DNA of 64,000 nt, taken from NCBI RefSeq assembly GCF_023091745.1, contig NC_068933.1, forward strand, positions 18,728,001 to 18,792,000. Direction: 5' to 3'. Below are positions 44,901 through 56,900 of the stretch, in pieces. Numbering within the stretch: the first letter of the stretch is position 1; every line of letters begins with the position of its first letter. The notes below the pieces were generated by a model that saw only the letters and a list, made by a program, of their open reading frames with translations, did not search any database and was not told where the DNA came from. The translations under genes and the position numbers were made by a program. The stretch is from Budorcas taxicolor (lineage: Eukaryota > Chordata > Mammalia > Artiodactyla > Bovidae).

Positions 44901-47900
44901 CTCTAAACACTTCCTGGTTAGAATACTATGCTGAAATGGGAACTGGGAACAAAATTGAACCATAAATTTAGCAACTCATTCCGGGGGGTTATTTTCTGTA
45001 AGACGAGATGCACATTACTTTGCAGGCTCTGGAGAACTGCCTCCAGGAGCAGGCGCGGCTCAGAGCCCAAGTGTACCTGCTGGAGACTCGGGTCAAGCAG
45101 CAACAAGTCAAGATCGCACAGCTTTTGCATGAGAAGGAAATCCAGCTCCTTGATAAAGGAGAGGAGAATAGTGTCATTGACCTTGGAGGCAAGAGACAAT
45201 ACGCAGGTCAGAATTTATTTTTATTTCTTTTTCCTTAATTAACTTTTTATTGGGGTATAGTTCATTTACATAATCTAATTTTCTTAAGTGTTTCTATAAC
45301 TTAACACTGGGGCTTCCCTGGTGGTCCAGTGGTTAAGACTCCACCCTTCCAATGCAAGGGGCATGGGTCCCTGGTCAGGGAAATAAAATCCCACATGCTG
45401 TGCAGCCTGGCCAAAAAAAAATTTTTTAAGCCCAAGTTTATTAAAAAAAATAATAATAAAGATTTTTAAATAAAAAATAAATTTATGACACAATGGTAAG
45501 ATAGATAATAAAAAGTGAAAGTCGCTCAGTCGTGTCTGACCCTTCATGGAATTCTCCAGGCTAGAATACTGGAGTAGGTAGCCTTTCCCTTCTCCAGGAG
45601 ATCTTCCCAACCCAGGGATCGAACCCGGGTCTCCTACATTGCAGGCAGATTCTTTACCAACTGAACTATGAGGGAAGCCCCTAAGATAGATAATAGACAT
45701 TCTATGTGACTGTTTGGGGCATAACAGCTAAAAAAATTCCAGAAGTCAGTAGATCTGTATTTAATATTCTTCACAGATGTTGTAAGCATGGAGGAGAAGG
45801 AGAAATAAACTATGAAATATAAATCCAATTCAATTTTACTTTATTTTTCAGCATACAGGAAAACTACTAGAGAATCTATCAAGAGCAAAAAAAAAAAACA
45901 CTCAATAAACAAAATATATAATAACAAATTCTAAGAAAATATATAATATATTTAGCATAATATATAATGTATAAAATGTATAAAAATTTGATCACACCAA
46001 AGGGTATGTTTTTGGTCTCTTTAAATTTAAAAAAAGGTTAAATATTTATGTATATGATCCATAGAAATAAATTTCTTTTTTCTTATTTATAAGTTACTGT
46101 ATTATTACTAAATCAATTATTTTCTGAATCCTAATTCATCTCATAGTAGGAAACACCTAATTACACACAACCTGGCAATTTTTGAAAACAATGCACAAAT
46201 CACATGATTTTTATACAATATAAATGTACTTTTTAAGCTTTTAGGTGCAATTAAATTATGTGCCTTTATTAAAAGATTAGTCTACCAAATTCACACTAAT
46301 TGTTGACAATCAAAACAGCCTTTTAGCATCATCTGTTCAGCCAACACGACCACTAATTTAACCATGTCCCCTTGTGCAGGAGCCCCCCAGTATTTATGAG
46401 ACAGTATCTCAAAAGGCAGTATGTGTACTGTTTAAAGTAGAGACTCCAAAGCCTGGGTTCAAAGTCCAGTTGCACATGTTGCTAGAAGTGGCCTTTGAGC
46501 AAATTACTTGACCTCTTTGTGCCTCTTATTCCTCATCTGTAAAATGGGAGTGGTAAGGATACCCGTTTCTTTGGTGTAAAGATCAAATAAGTTAATAGAT
46601 CTAATGAAATGCTTACAAAAGTATTTCTCGTTTGGCTCAACGAATGCCAGCTCTCTACCCACATTATTATATCTTCTCTCCTTTACTTTCAGAGGTGAGA
46701 GCCCACCAATCCTCCCCACAGCAACACTGCAACTTCCTCTCTCCTCTAAGTCTCATCTTATGTTGCCTGGGGGTGAGGATGGCATTCCTGGCATTTCCCA
46801 GCATGCTCTGTGGCACGTGGCTGAGCTCAGGCTGGCCTTCCTTTGAGTTTAGAATGTGGAGGTACTTAGTGCCTTTGGTTCTCAGTCACCATTCTGGGAC
46901 AAAAGGAAAAAGTTCATTTGGCAGGCTGGCACGTCCCTTTGTGAAGCTTCAACATTTGTGCTTCCAGCACGACTTGCTTTCTGCTTGAGCAGAGCATATT
47001 CACCTCACCCAGTTTAACACAGTGTTTGTCAAACAGAGGGCAGGAAGCCATGGCCTCACTCTAGCATTATGTAAGTATCCAAAAATTCTTTTTTAAACTC
47101 CCGTGAACACAGATCTCTTTAACCCTACCCCTCTTCTGCCTATTCTCTAGAGTGGTTGAGTGAGTCAAAACATTTTGAAAATTGTAGTTTGAAAAGTCTA
47201 GTTAATATTTTAAACCCTCTATTGCTTGAACTTTCTATCAGAGTAAAATCGCATTTTCCCTAGGCAGGCTCCTTAATATATTTGGTGTAAGAAACTGAGC
47301 TAGTGGCATTTTTTTTTCTTTGTTTGGGTTTTGTTTTTGTTTTTTTTTCAGTGGAAATCTTTCCTCTGAATCTTAAGTTGTGTTTGGCATTTTCCTCTGC
47401 GAAGATCAAAAACTTCTTAAAAACTTAAACTCGGAGTTGGCATAAAGTAAGAACAAATAGAAAATGTTGGCTGAAAACTCCATATTCACAGAGTTTTCCA
47501 GAGGCAAATGTTATAGCTAATTATTTCCATATTTGCTTGGGAAATAGTCTGAAGCTTGTGAGTCTTTACTATTCAGCTGTTTGGTAGATGGTTAAATGTA
47601 AGCAAAGTGCTCTTTTCCTAACAAGCTTATACAGAGTGAAGTAAGAAAGAGAAAAATAAATATTGCATATTAACACATACACATGGAATCTAGAGTAATG
47701 GTACTGATTAACCTATTTGCAGGGTAGGAAGAGAGATGCAAGAACAGACTTGTGGACACAGCAGGGGAAATAGAGGGTGGGACTAACTGAGAGAGAAGCA
47801 TTGATACATACCCTCCCATGTGTAAAACAGCCAGTGGGAGGCCACTGTAGCGCACAGGGTGCTCTGTGACAACCTGGGGGTGTGGGGCGGGTGGAAAGGA

Positions 47901-50900
47901 CGCTCAAGAGGGAGGGGATGCATGTGTACTTACGGTTGGCTCACCTTGCTGTACAGCAGAAACCAACACAACATTGTAAAGCAATTATCCTCCAATTAAA
48001 AAAAAATGTAAGTGGAAAGAAAAAATCTGCTTACTCTAATGAAAAATGCTGTGCAATGTACTTGACCACAAGATGTAAGCTTCTGAACAACCTTGAACTA
48101 ATTTTAGATAATCATTTTCACATTGTATTTCTTCTTGTTTAGCTGCAAAACAGGATTTTTAAAAAATAATCCAGGATGTGGAAAAGAGCACAGGGGCTTC
48201 TGAATCTCAAAAATAAATACATGATTAAGGCCTAACTCATTATAAAAATGGACATCTCACCAAAGCAGTAGTGTATGATGGGTCTCAAACTGATGAAGGT
48301 TTTAGAAAATGACTAAGGTTCTTTATTTTTGTTTATCCGCTGTTTCCTATTGCCTGTTCAATCTATTTAATGTGGGATATATTTTATTTGTAACAAAATT
48401 ATAGACAATTTGGCATCAGAACAATGAAAATGAAGAAAAAACTTAATATGCTAAAAGAATGAAATTGTCAATCAGGGCAAGAAAATTTTTATTAGGTACA
48501 GTTCAGTTCAGTTCAGTTCAGTCGCTCAGTCGTGTCCGATTCTTTGCGACCCCATGAATTGCAGCACGCCAGGCCTCCCTGTCCATCACCAACTCCCAGA
48601 GTTCACTCAGATTCACATCCATTGAGTCAGTGATGCCATCCAGCCATCTCATCCTCTGTCGTCCCCTTCTCCTCCTGCCCCCAATCCCTCCCAACATCAA
48701 AGTCTTTTGCAATGAGTCAACTCTTCACATGAGGCAGCCAAAGTACTGGATTTTCGGCTTTGAACATAAAACATTACATTAGTTTCTGGTATATAATATA
48801 ATGACATGATGTTTGTATATATTGTGAAACGATCACTATGCTAAGTCCAGTTAGCATCCATCACCATTTATAGTTACAGAATTGTAGAAAGTATTTTTTT
48901 TTAAAGGAGGAAATGAACAAAATGATAAGAGTAAAATTTGAAAGTTAGTGATGTTAAATTATAGTATTTTTATTCAAAAGTCTGTGATTGGGTATCCTTG
49001 AAACTATCTCTTTACAGTGGCCATTAATTCAACTACCCTAAAACAGAGCTGCCTGGGCATCTAAACAATAGCGAGTTCGTGTCTGCCATATGAGCTTCCG
49101 CAGTGGCTCAGTGGTAAAGAATCCACCTGCAATGCAGGAGGATTGTGGGAAACAATCCATCTGCAATGCAGAGACCAAGTTGATCCCTGGGTTGGGAAGA
49201 TCCCCTGGAAGAGGGCATGGCAACCCACTCCAGTATTCTTGCCTGGGAGAATCCCATGGACAGGGGAGCCTGGTGGGCAACAGTCCATCGGATCCCACAG
49301 AGCTGGACATGACTGAAGTGATCTAGGACACACATATCAGTTGTATTCTCTAATTCAGCCCAGATCATCCTAGATGAGACCAATGGTTATTAATTTATCC
49401 CACCCTCATGTGATTTACAGAGAAGGCAATGGCAACCCACTCCAGTACTCTTGCCTGGAAAATCCCATGGACAGAGGAGCCTGGTAGGCTGCAGTCCATA
49501 GGGTCGCTAAGAGTCGGACACAACTGAGTGACTTCACTTTCACTTTTCACTTTCATGCATTGGAGAAGAACATGGCAACCCACTCCAGTGTTCTTGCCTG
49601 GAGAATCCCAGGGATGGGGGAGCCTGGTGGGCTGCCTTCTATGGGGTCGCACAGAGTCGGAAATGACTGAAGTGACTTAGCAGCAGCAGCAGCACGTGAT
49701 TTAAGAAACAGATATTACTTTTTGGTGACAAATTGGTAGCTTCAGTGGTCAAAGAAATATCAGCACAGAGAAGACCGCAGGGATGAAATAATAGGAACTT
49801 GCAGTTTTTAGCAAAAACATCTAAGAATGCATGGACTCTTAGAAATTTCAGTGGGTGAGTAAAAACTCTGGTGAGACTGGGAGGTTATAAGAATCTAACA
49901 AGATTACTATTTTGAGTTCATTTCCAGATGTTCAGAATGATTTATAATGCTGTAAATCAAGATAATCTGTATTCAATTGTTTGGTATTATATTTCTACTT
50001 TCATTTTAGTGTCATGAGAGAAAAAAGTTCTGTCCTGTCTGATAAAGATATGTTTCACTTAAATATACTGTAATTACCTAAAACGTAATTTCAGACTCTT
50101 CTTAAAAAATCAGAAATGAGAAACCATATACCTATTTCACTATTTTATTTTTTCCATGATCATATCAAGAAGTCAGATGATAATTATATCATCTAGAAAA
50201 AAAGAACTTCCAGTAGCCACTGGAAGATGTACAAGATTCAGTTTTACACAGCTGATTATCTACATCATGTATTTATCTGTCTCCATTAGTATTGAGTAAT
50301 CTCATTCAGAGGCTCCCTTTAAAAAAAAAAAAAGACACATGACAAATATTACATTACTTTGTTTTCCAAACAGATTGTTCAGAGATTTTCAATGACGGGT
50401 ACAAGCAGAGTGGATTTTATAAAATCAAACCTCTCCAGAGCCCAGCAGAATTCTCTGTTTATTGTGACATGTCTGAAGGAGGAGGATGGACTGTAATTCA
50501 GAGACGATCTGATGGCAGTGAAAACTTTAACAGGTGTGCTAATTGTGATATAAGGATTTATTTGGAGTAGGAAATACGAGGTTTACAAAAGTTAAGCCTC
50601 TTTATTATACCTGAAGTGCATTAGAACTTCATTCTTTCTGAATAAAAGTACATTAGCTAATCAAGAAGATATTGTGGGTAGGGGTAGAAGTGTGCACCTT
50701 GGGTACTGCAAAGGTCTATTTGGATTTTGCTAAAGTCAGCTTTCACTTTCATTTTTTAGAGACTGGAGTGACTATGAAAATGGCTTTGGAAATTTTGTCC
50801 AAAAAAATGGTGAATATTGGTTGGGTAATAGAAATCTTCACTTATTGACCACACAAGGTAAGGTTTACCTTATACCAAATTCACTGGAAATACAAAAAAG

Positions 50901-53900
50901 GGAACACAACTGTTTTTCACTAAATCCTAGACAATAGAACTAATTCAGTAACTACTATGATTTGCAGATGGCCAATAATCCCTTTTGGGAAATAATCTCC
51001 TTTGTAAAAGGTGGCTGCTTAGACCTAGGTTGTGGGAGAGATATTTCTCACATGCATTTTTTCTGTTTCTGGGAAGGAAATCTACTGTCATAATCATTCT
51101 TTTAAATGACTTATATGACTCAAAACTTGTATGTATAACAAGCCACTTACGAATTTAGTGACTTATAACAACAGCTCTTTATTATTTCTCACAAATATAC
51201 AGGGCAACTGGGTGGTTTTGCTCATTAGGGCTGGGCTCTGCTGATCTCGCTGGGCTTGTTCATGAGCTGGTGATCAACTTCCTCATCAGTGGGAGGCTGG
51301 CTGTCCAGCTCACTCCACGTGGTCCGTCATCTTCCAGCTGGCTAGCCTGGACTTGTTCTTGAAGCAGAAGCAGAGTTCTAAGAAAGAGAATGAAAGCACA
51401 TAACTTACTTGAGACCTAGACTCAGCAATGGCACACAGTCACTTACACTGCCTTCCGTTTTGGTGAAAGCAAGTCACAGGACCAGCTCAGATGTAAGGAA
51501 AAAGGAAAGAGGCTTAATGGGAGGACTTACAAAGTCCCATTGCAAAGGGAAAGGTGAAGAATTGAGGAATTATGGCTGTTTTTGGAATCAAATACCATAA
51601 AATATAAATGTTCTTATTCCCATCCTCCTCCAAATCTTAATTTGAAAAACTTGCAAGAGATTTCAACCTACCACCTAGATTTTACATTAACATCTTAATC
51701 CTGTAACTTTTCATCTATCCATCCATCGATCCATTTTTTTTACATTTCCAAGTATATTACAGACATCTGTATCATTCCCTCTATCTGCTTCTGCATGGAT
51801 GTCTTTAACCAGAGTTAGACATTTGTTTAAAGTATCACTAGCTTAATATTTTTCAAGCTTCCCCTTTCCATGTTCTTTTGCTCCAATCCTTTATCTTCCT
51901 TATCTCACTTTCTACCTGAGATTGTAGTCAGTTCCACTCAAACCTGACTCTTAATGTTTCATAAAAAGCAATTGTATTGCTCGAGAAAGCATGTTAAATC
52001 ACACTGGCAAGGCACTAATTGTAAGAGCAAGGTTTATTCATTCCAAACAAGTTAAGGAAAGTGATTTGTGTGTCTATATTCATAATAGTATCATTATAAT
52101 TATAGAGATCTTGGAAACACCCCAGAATAGTAACTTAGGATGGATAATCCTAGAAATCTAAAGCTCTCTTTGTACGTTCTTCTTATGATCAGTGTTCTCT
52201 AAATTTCAAAGTATTTATTATCCTACCTGTGTTTTATGATAGATATATAACATTTATCATACCAATTTCTGTTTCTTTTACATACTAATATGCATCTGGT
52301 TTGTCATTGAAACAATGAAAACCCCAAGAAGTAACCCTTGGATCCTTCTAAACATACAGAATTCAAACTTATTAATTAATAATAGTGAAGGACAGAGAAA
52401 CTTGGTGTGCTGCAGTCCATGGGGTGGCAAAGAGTCAGACATGACTGAACAACTAAACAACAACAAATATTATTAATTAATTATTTAAAAAATAAAATAT
52501 TATTTTTCAAATTATTATTAAGTATTTATTTGTCCAGATGCACTTTGGCAACATATCTGCTTCACATTTTCACTGGTGTTTCAGGCTGGCTACTCTCATG
52601 GTAGCAAAAATGTATTTATGAGTTCAACTGCATAGAACATCATCCCAAGGAAAAAGAGTGACTTTCTCCCTACATTTCTTTTCTTTCCTTAAAAAAAAAA
52701 AATTGTGGCTGTACCACAATATCCCCCATGTGCAGCATGAGGGATCTTAGTTCCCAGACCAGGGATAGAACTCATGCCCTGTGTAGTGAAAGCGCAGAAT
52801 CTTAACCACTAGACTGCCAGAGAAGTCCCCCTACATTTCTTAATTATGAGAGCATTTAAAGCTAAGGAGTTGCCTCTTTAAAATAGCTTTATCCCCACTA
52901 TATAAATTTTGGCTGGAAGTGTTTGCAATAAAGCTAATTTAGAAATGATCCAAAATTGAATTTTTATTTACTCATTGACTAAAGAGATATTTAGATGGTT
53001 ACCTAAAAGTCTAAACCTCTTCTATAATGCAAAGTACTTTTTAGGAGCCTTGATTTAGCCTTTATTTCTGCTCTAGTCCACTTCACAGTCTTAGCTCACA
53101 TAACATTTACTACCTTTTGATCAGATTAAAGTGGCCTCTTCCTTGAAATCCCACTTTAGAGAGCTCCGTGAGTCAAAGACTCTGTGGGGCCAGAGTCTCC
53201 TAGACTCACTCTGACGATATAGAGTCCAGCATTCGCTATTGAAGAAGCCTTGACTTTGTCTCCAGGACCTATTCATGCCTCTTCTTCATCTGTCCCCCGT
53301 AGGAAAATTGTACATCTGGTGTGTGCACCCCTAAGTCTGAGGGGAAGTGAAGAAACAGCTTTTATTTTGGATGTCAACAGAGCTTGGTGTGCAGTCTGGA
53401 ATGTCCATAAGTGTGGGCAAGGCCCTTTGCTCTGTGTGATGGAGACTGGGGTGGGACAAGAGACCAAGCTGACTGTGTGCCAGGTCTGCATGACCTGCTG
53501 CTATGTTCCAGCTTGGAACTGGGAGGAGGCTAAGACTCTGAGTTCAGACCTGATCTTACTGGTCATTGTGAAATTTTATTTATCAAAGTAGAACGATTGA
53601 ATACAAATATATTATCTGACTGTCAGTTTGATTTATAACTTTCTATGTTCCTAACAATAGTTCTGTTTCTGAAAGAGTAGTCTTTGTTATTTGCAAATGA
53701 TGAGACAGTGAAGAAAATCTGGTCACTTGATGGCATCAACTATTTCAGTCATTCTTTAATGTTGAAGATCAGCATCCTTACCAAAAGTAAGAAAAAGAAG
53801 TCAGCTTTTAAACTTCATAAAACTTCTGTTTATTCACTGTTAGATTTCTTAATTTATGTACTGAAAAATGACTTGCTTTCTGTTCTTCTTTGCCAAGTGA

Positions 53901-56900
53901 ATTACACTGGCTCTTATCTCTGATAGATCTAGTAGGAATGTTCTACCTTTAATATTACAGTCCTAACTTTTCCCAAGTAAAATACACAGTAAAACATGCA
54001 TGTTGTAAATACAGTGGAGTCACAGTTTATTCTTCGAAAGCTGACTCATGGTAGAAGGAAATGGTCTAAGTAAAAGAGAGCCACAAACTGTTTTTAAGCC
54101 TCAGTAAGTAAATGTCTCTGAGTGAACTCCGGGAGTTGGTGATGGACAGGGAGGCCTGGCATGCTGCGATTCATGGGGTCACAGAGTCAGACACGACTGA
54201 GCGACTGAACTGAACTGAAGTAAATGTCATCTCATACATTAAAAAAAAAACACCTACAATTTCTTTTTTTTCCCTTTCCTAGGAGATTACACGTTAAAAA
54301 TTGACCTTGCAGATTTTGAGAAAAATAGCCGTTATGCTCAATATAAAAATTTCAAAGTTGGAGATGAAAAGGTACTAACATTTTCAAATACATATTGCCA
54401 CAAATTAATGTGTAAAACATACAATATAAAACCCAAAGTCAGGGGAAACAAAAATCTGCAATAGAGCCTGATCTTTTATTTATTAAATAAGCCTGTTTTT
54501 AAAATAGTAATAGAGAAACCAGGCGGGCTGCTCTCCATGGGGTCACAAGGAGTCAGACACTACTGAGTGACTGACCACACACATACACACACACAAAATA
54601 GTAACAACTGATCACGGAAATCGCCTCTTTTTCTTCAGAATTCCTATGATTTACATATTGGGGAATATTCTGGAACCGCTGGAGACTCCCTTACTGGAAA
54701 TTTTCATCCTGAAGTGCAATGGTGGGCCAGTCACCAAAGAATGAAATTCAGCACGTGGGACAGAGATAACGACAACTATGAAGGGAACTGTGCGAAAGAG
54801 GATCAGTCTGGCTGGTGGTTTAACAGGTTTGATGTTTCATAAACACAGTTGCAATTGCATTGATGATATCTGACTGCTGCTGCTGCTGCTATGTCGCTTC
54901 AGTCGTGTCCGACTCTGTGTGACCCCATAGATGGCAGCCCACCAGGCTCCCCCGTCCCTGGGATTCTCCAGGCAAGAACACTGGAGTGAGTTGCCATTTC
55001 CTTCTCCAATGCGTGAAAGTGAAAAGTGAAAGGGAAGTTGCTTAGTCGTGTCCGACTCTTAGCGACCCCATGGACTGCAGCCCACCAGGCTCCTCCATCC
55101 ATGGGATTTTCCAGGCAAGAGTACTGGAGTGGGTTGCCATTGCTCTCTCCAGATATCTGACTGGTGGGCATTAATTATAACGTATGCAGAAGTGTTGGTC
55201 TGCTTTGTAATACTGGTGTTATTAAGTAATCATCCTTATTAGAATCTTTCAGTAATGAAGTAGCTTTAAGGATGTGTTCATTGTGTACCTTAGTCAAGCC
55301 TGAAAGATACATCATAGAGAAAAATCAAATTACTGCTTTTATAAAGATTGTTTGCAAATGGAGTTATAGGTGAATTATCATAAACAGTGGGTCACAAATT
55401 GACGCAAAGAAATACAGAGCATTTTTGACATTCTAATAACCAGGTAGCTCTTCACCTTCTCCTACCATGTTATTGTAAATTTTTCTGTGTAATACTATTT
55501 TACATTTCCTGTGACTTTTTCAAAATCATTCACCCAAGCTCCTCTCAATGCATAAATTTCCTCTAACATTCCTGAAACCTAGTTCCGTCTTCTGGTTGAA
55601 TACTCCAATGTTACTTTATCAGCAAATTCATTCCATTTTTGATTGTACTAAATCAATTTTTCTTTTTTTAATCTTTTTTTGTGTATTAAAATTTTTTGGA
55701 GGGTGCTGCACTGCGGGGCCTGTAGGATCTTAGTTCCCTGACCAGGGATTGAGCCCAGGCCCCCAGCACTGGAAGCACAGAGTTTTAACCACTAGACCAC
55801 CAGGGAAGTCCACTCTGTCAGCTTTTCTTCACTTTCTTGTACTAACCTGAAATCTTGCTTCTTATTACTTTGTCAGTTTTTTTTCCTCAGTAGTTACAGA
55901 GTAACTGTATTCTTTTTCAACATAACTCTTCAGGTGCTGGATAAGAAAATATTTACTGTGCTCCTTGACCTTTTCTCTTCTGTAGGCTAGGTATTCCTCA
56001 TTCCTTTAACTATTCTTCACCCAGGATGATTTCCAGACAGTACCCTTTGTTGTCATCACAAAGTTAAGGCAGGAATGGAAAAATTCAGTCTTCCTTAAAA
56101 ATAACCTGATAAGCCCACTATGTCTACAAAGCAGTTGTGTTCAACTGTTACGGCATACATGCGCTTTTTATTTTTTTCTTTAGTACATGGCCTTTGAACA
56201 TCTCCTTTTGCCTTTAGAAGACAAAATATCTGGACACTTAAACATTCCATTACAGAATCCTTCGTGAGTATGTCTGGAGTGCTGAGTTTTCCATGTAATT
56301 GAGGACGAATCATTTGAATTCCACAATCTAAATTTTAACATTTTTTCATTACGTAAATACTTTTTAAGACATAAAGAATCCTCTGTCTTATTAAGTGGAG
56401 GTATATCAGACAGAGGTCTATTTTCCATAAAATCATGAGAATCCTCCTTGTGAACATCTTGAGTTATTGTGATGTGCTGATTTTAGAGTCATAGATTCTA
56501 TGGAGGTACAGTTAGCTGTATATAGTGTGGAATATCAAGTTGAATCTAAGTAGTTGTATAAACACTATTTTATCTGGATTTTGCTTTTTTCAAAGTTTGA
56601 GTCCATTTAAATTTTGGTCATTTGTAAAGGAAGTAGAACATACACAGCAGTGAGAGGGGAGAGAAAACCAAAGTTTTCTTTCCTACTTAACAAATCAAAC
56701 AAAGGTGGTGACAATCTTTTTCCCTTATGGTTTTCTTGTTCTCTTTAAAACCACAATTATCACCTTCTCTTTATCCTCCTTTTTCTTCCCCTTTCCTTCT
56801 AAGTTAGCATTATGTAAGAATTATCAACATTATATAGAACTTGTATATAATTCACAAAGTCTCACGGAACCTTTGCTGCTGCTACTGCTGCTAAGTTGCT

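Noticed and set aside
46604..46988. Overlapping plus-strand frames of 80 and 118 codons
   Set aside because: Intronic within FGL1, start in MIR-like sequence, and have no protein resemblance.
53250..53591. 113-codon frame as an extra FGL1 exon
   Set aside because: Adding it would break the FGL1 domain between residues that are contiguous in the family; no acceptor/donor pair fits.
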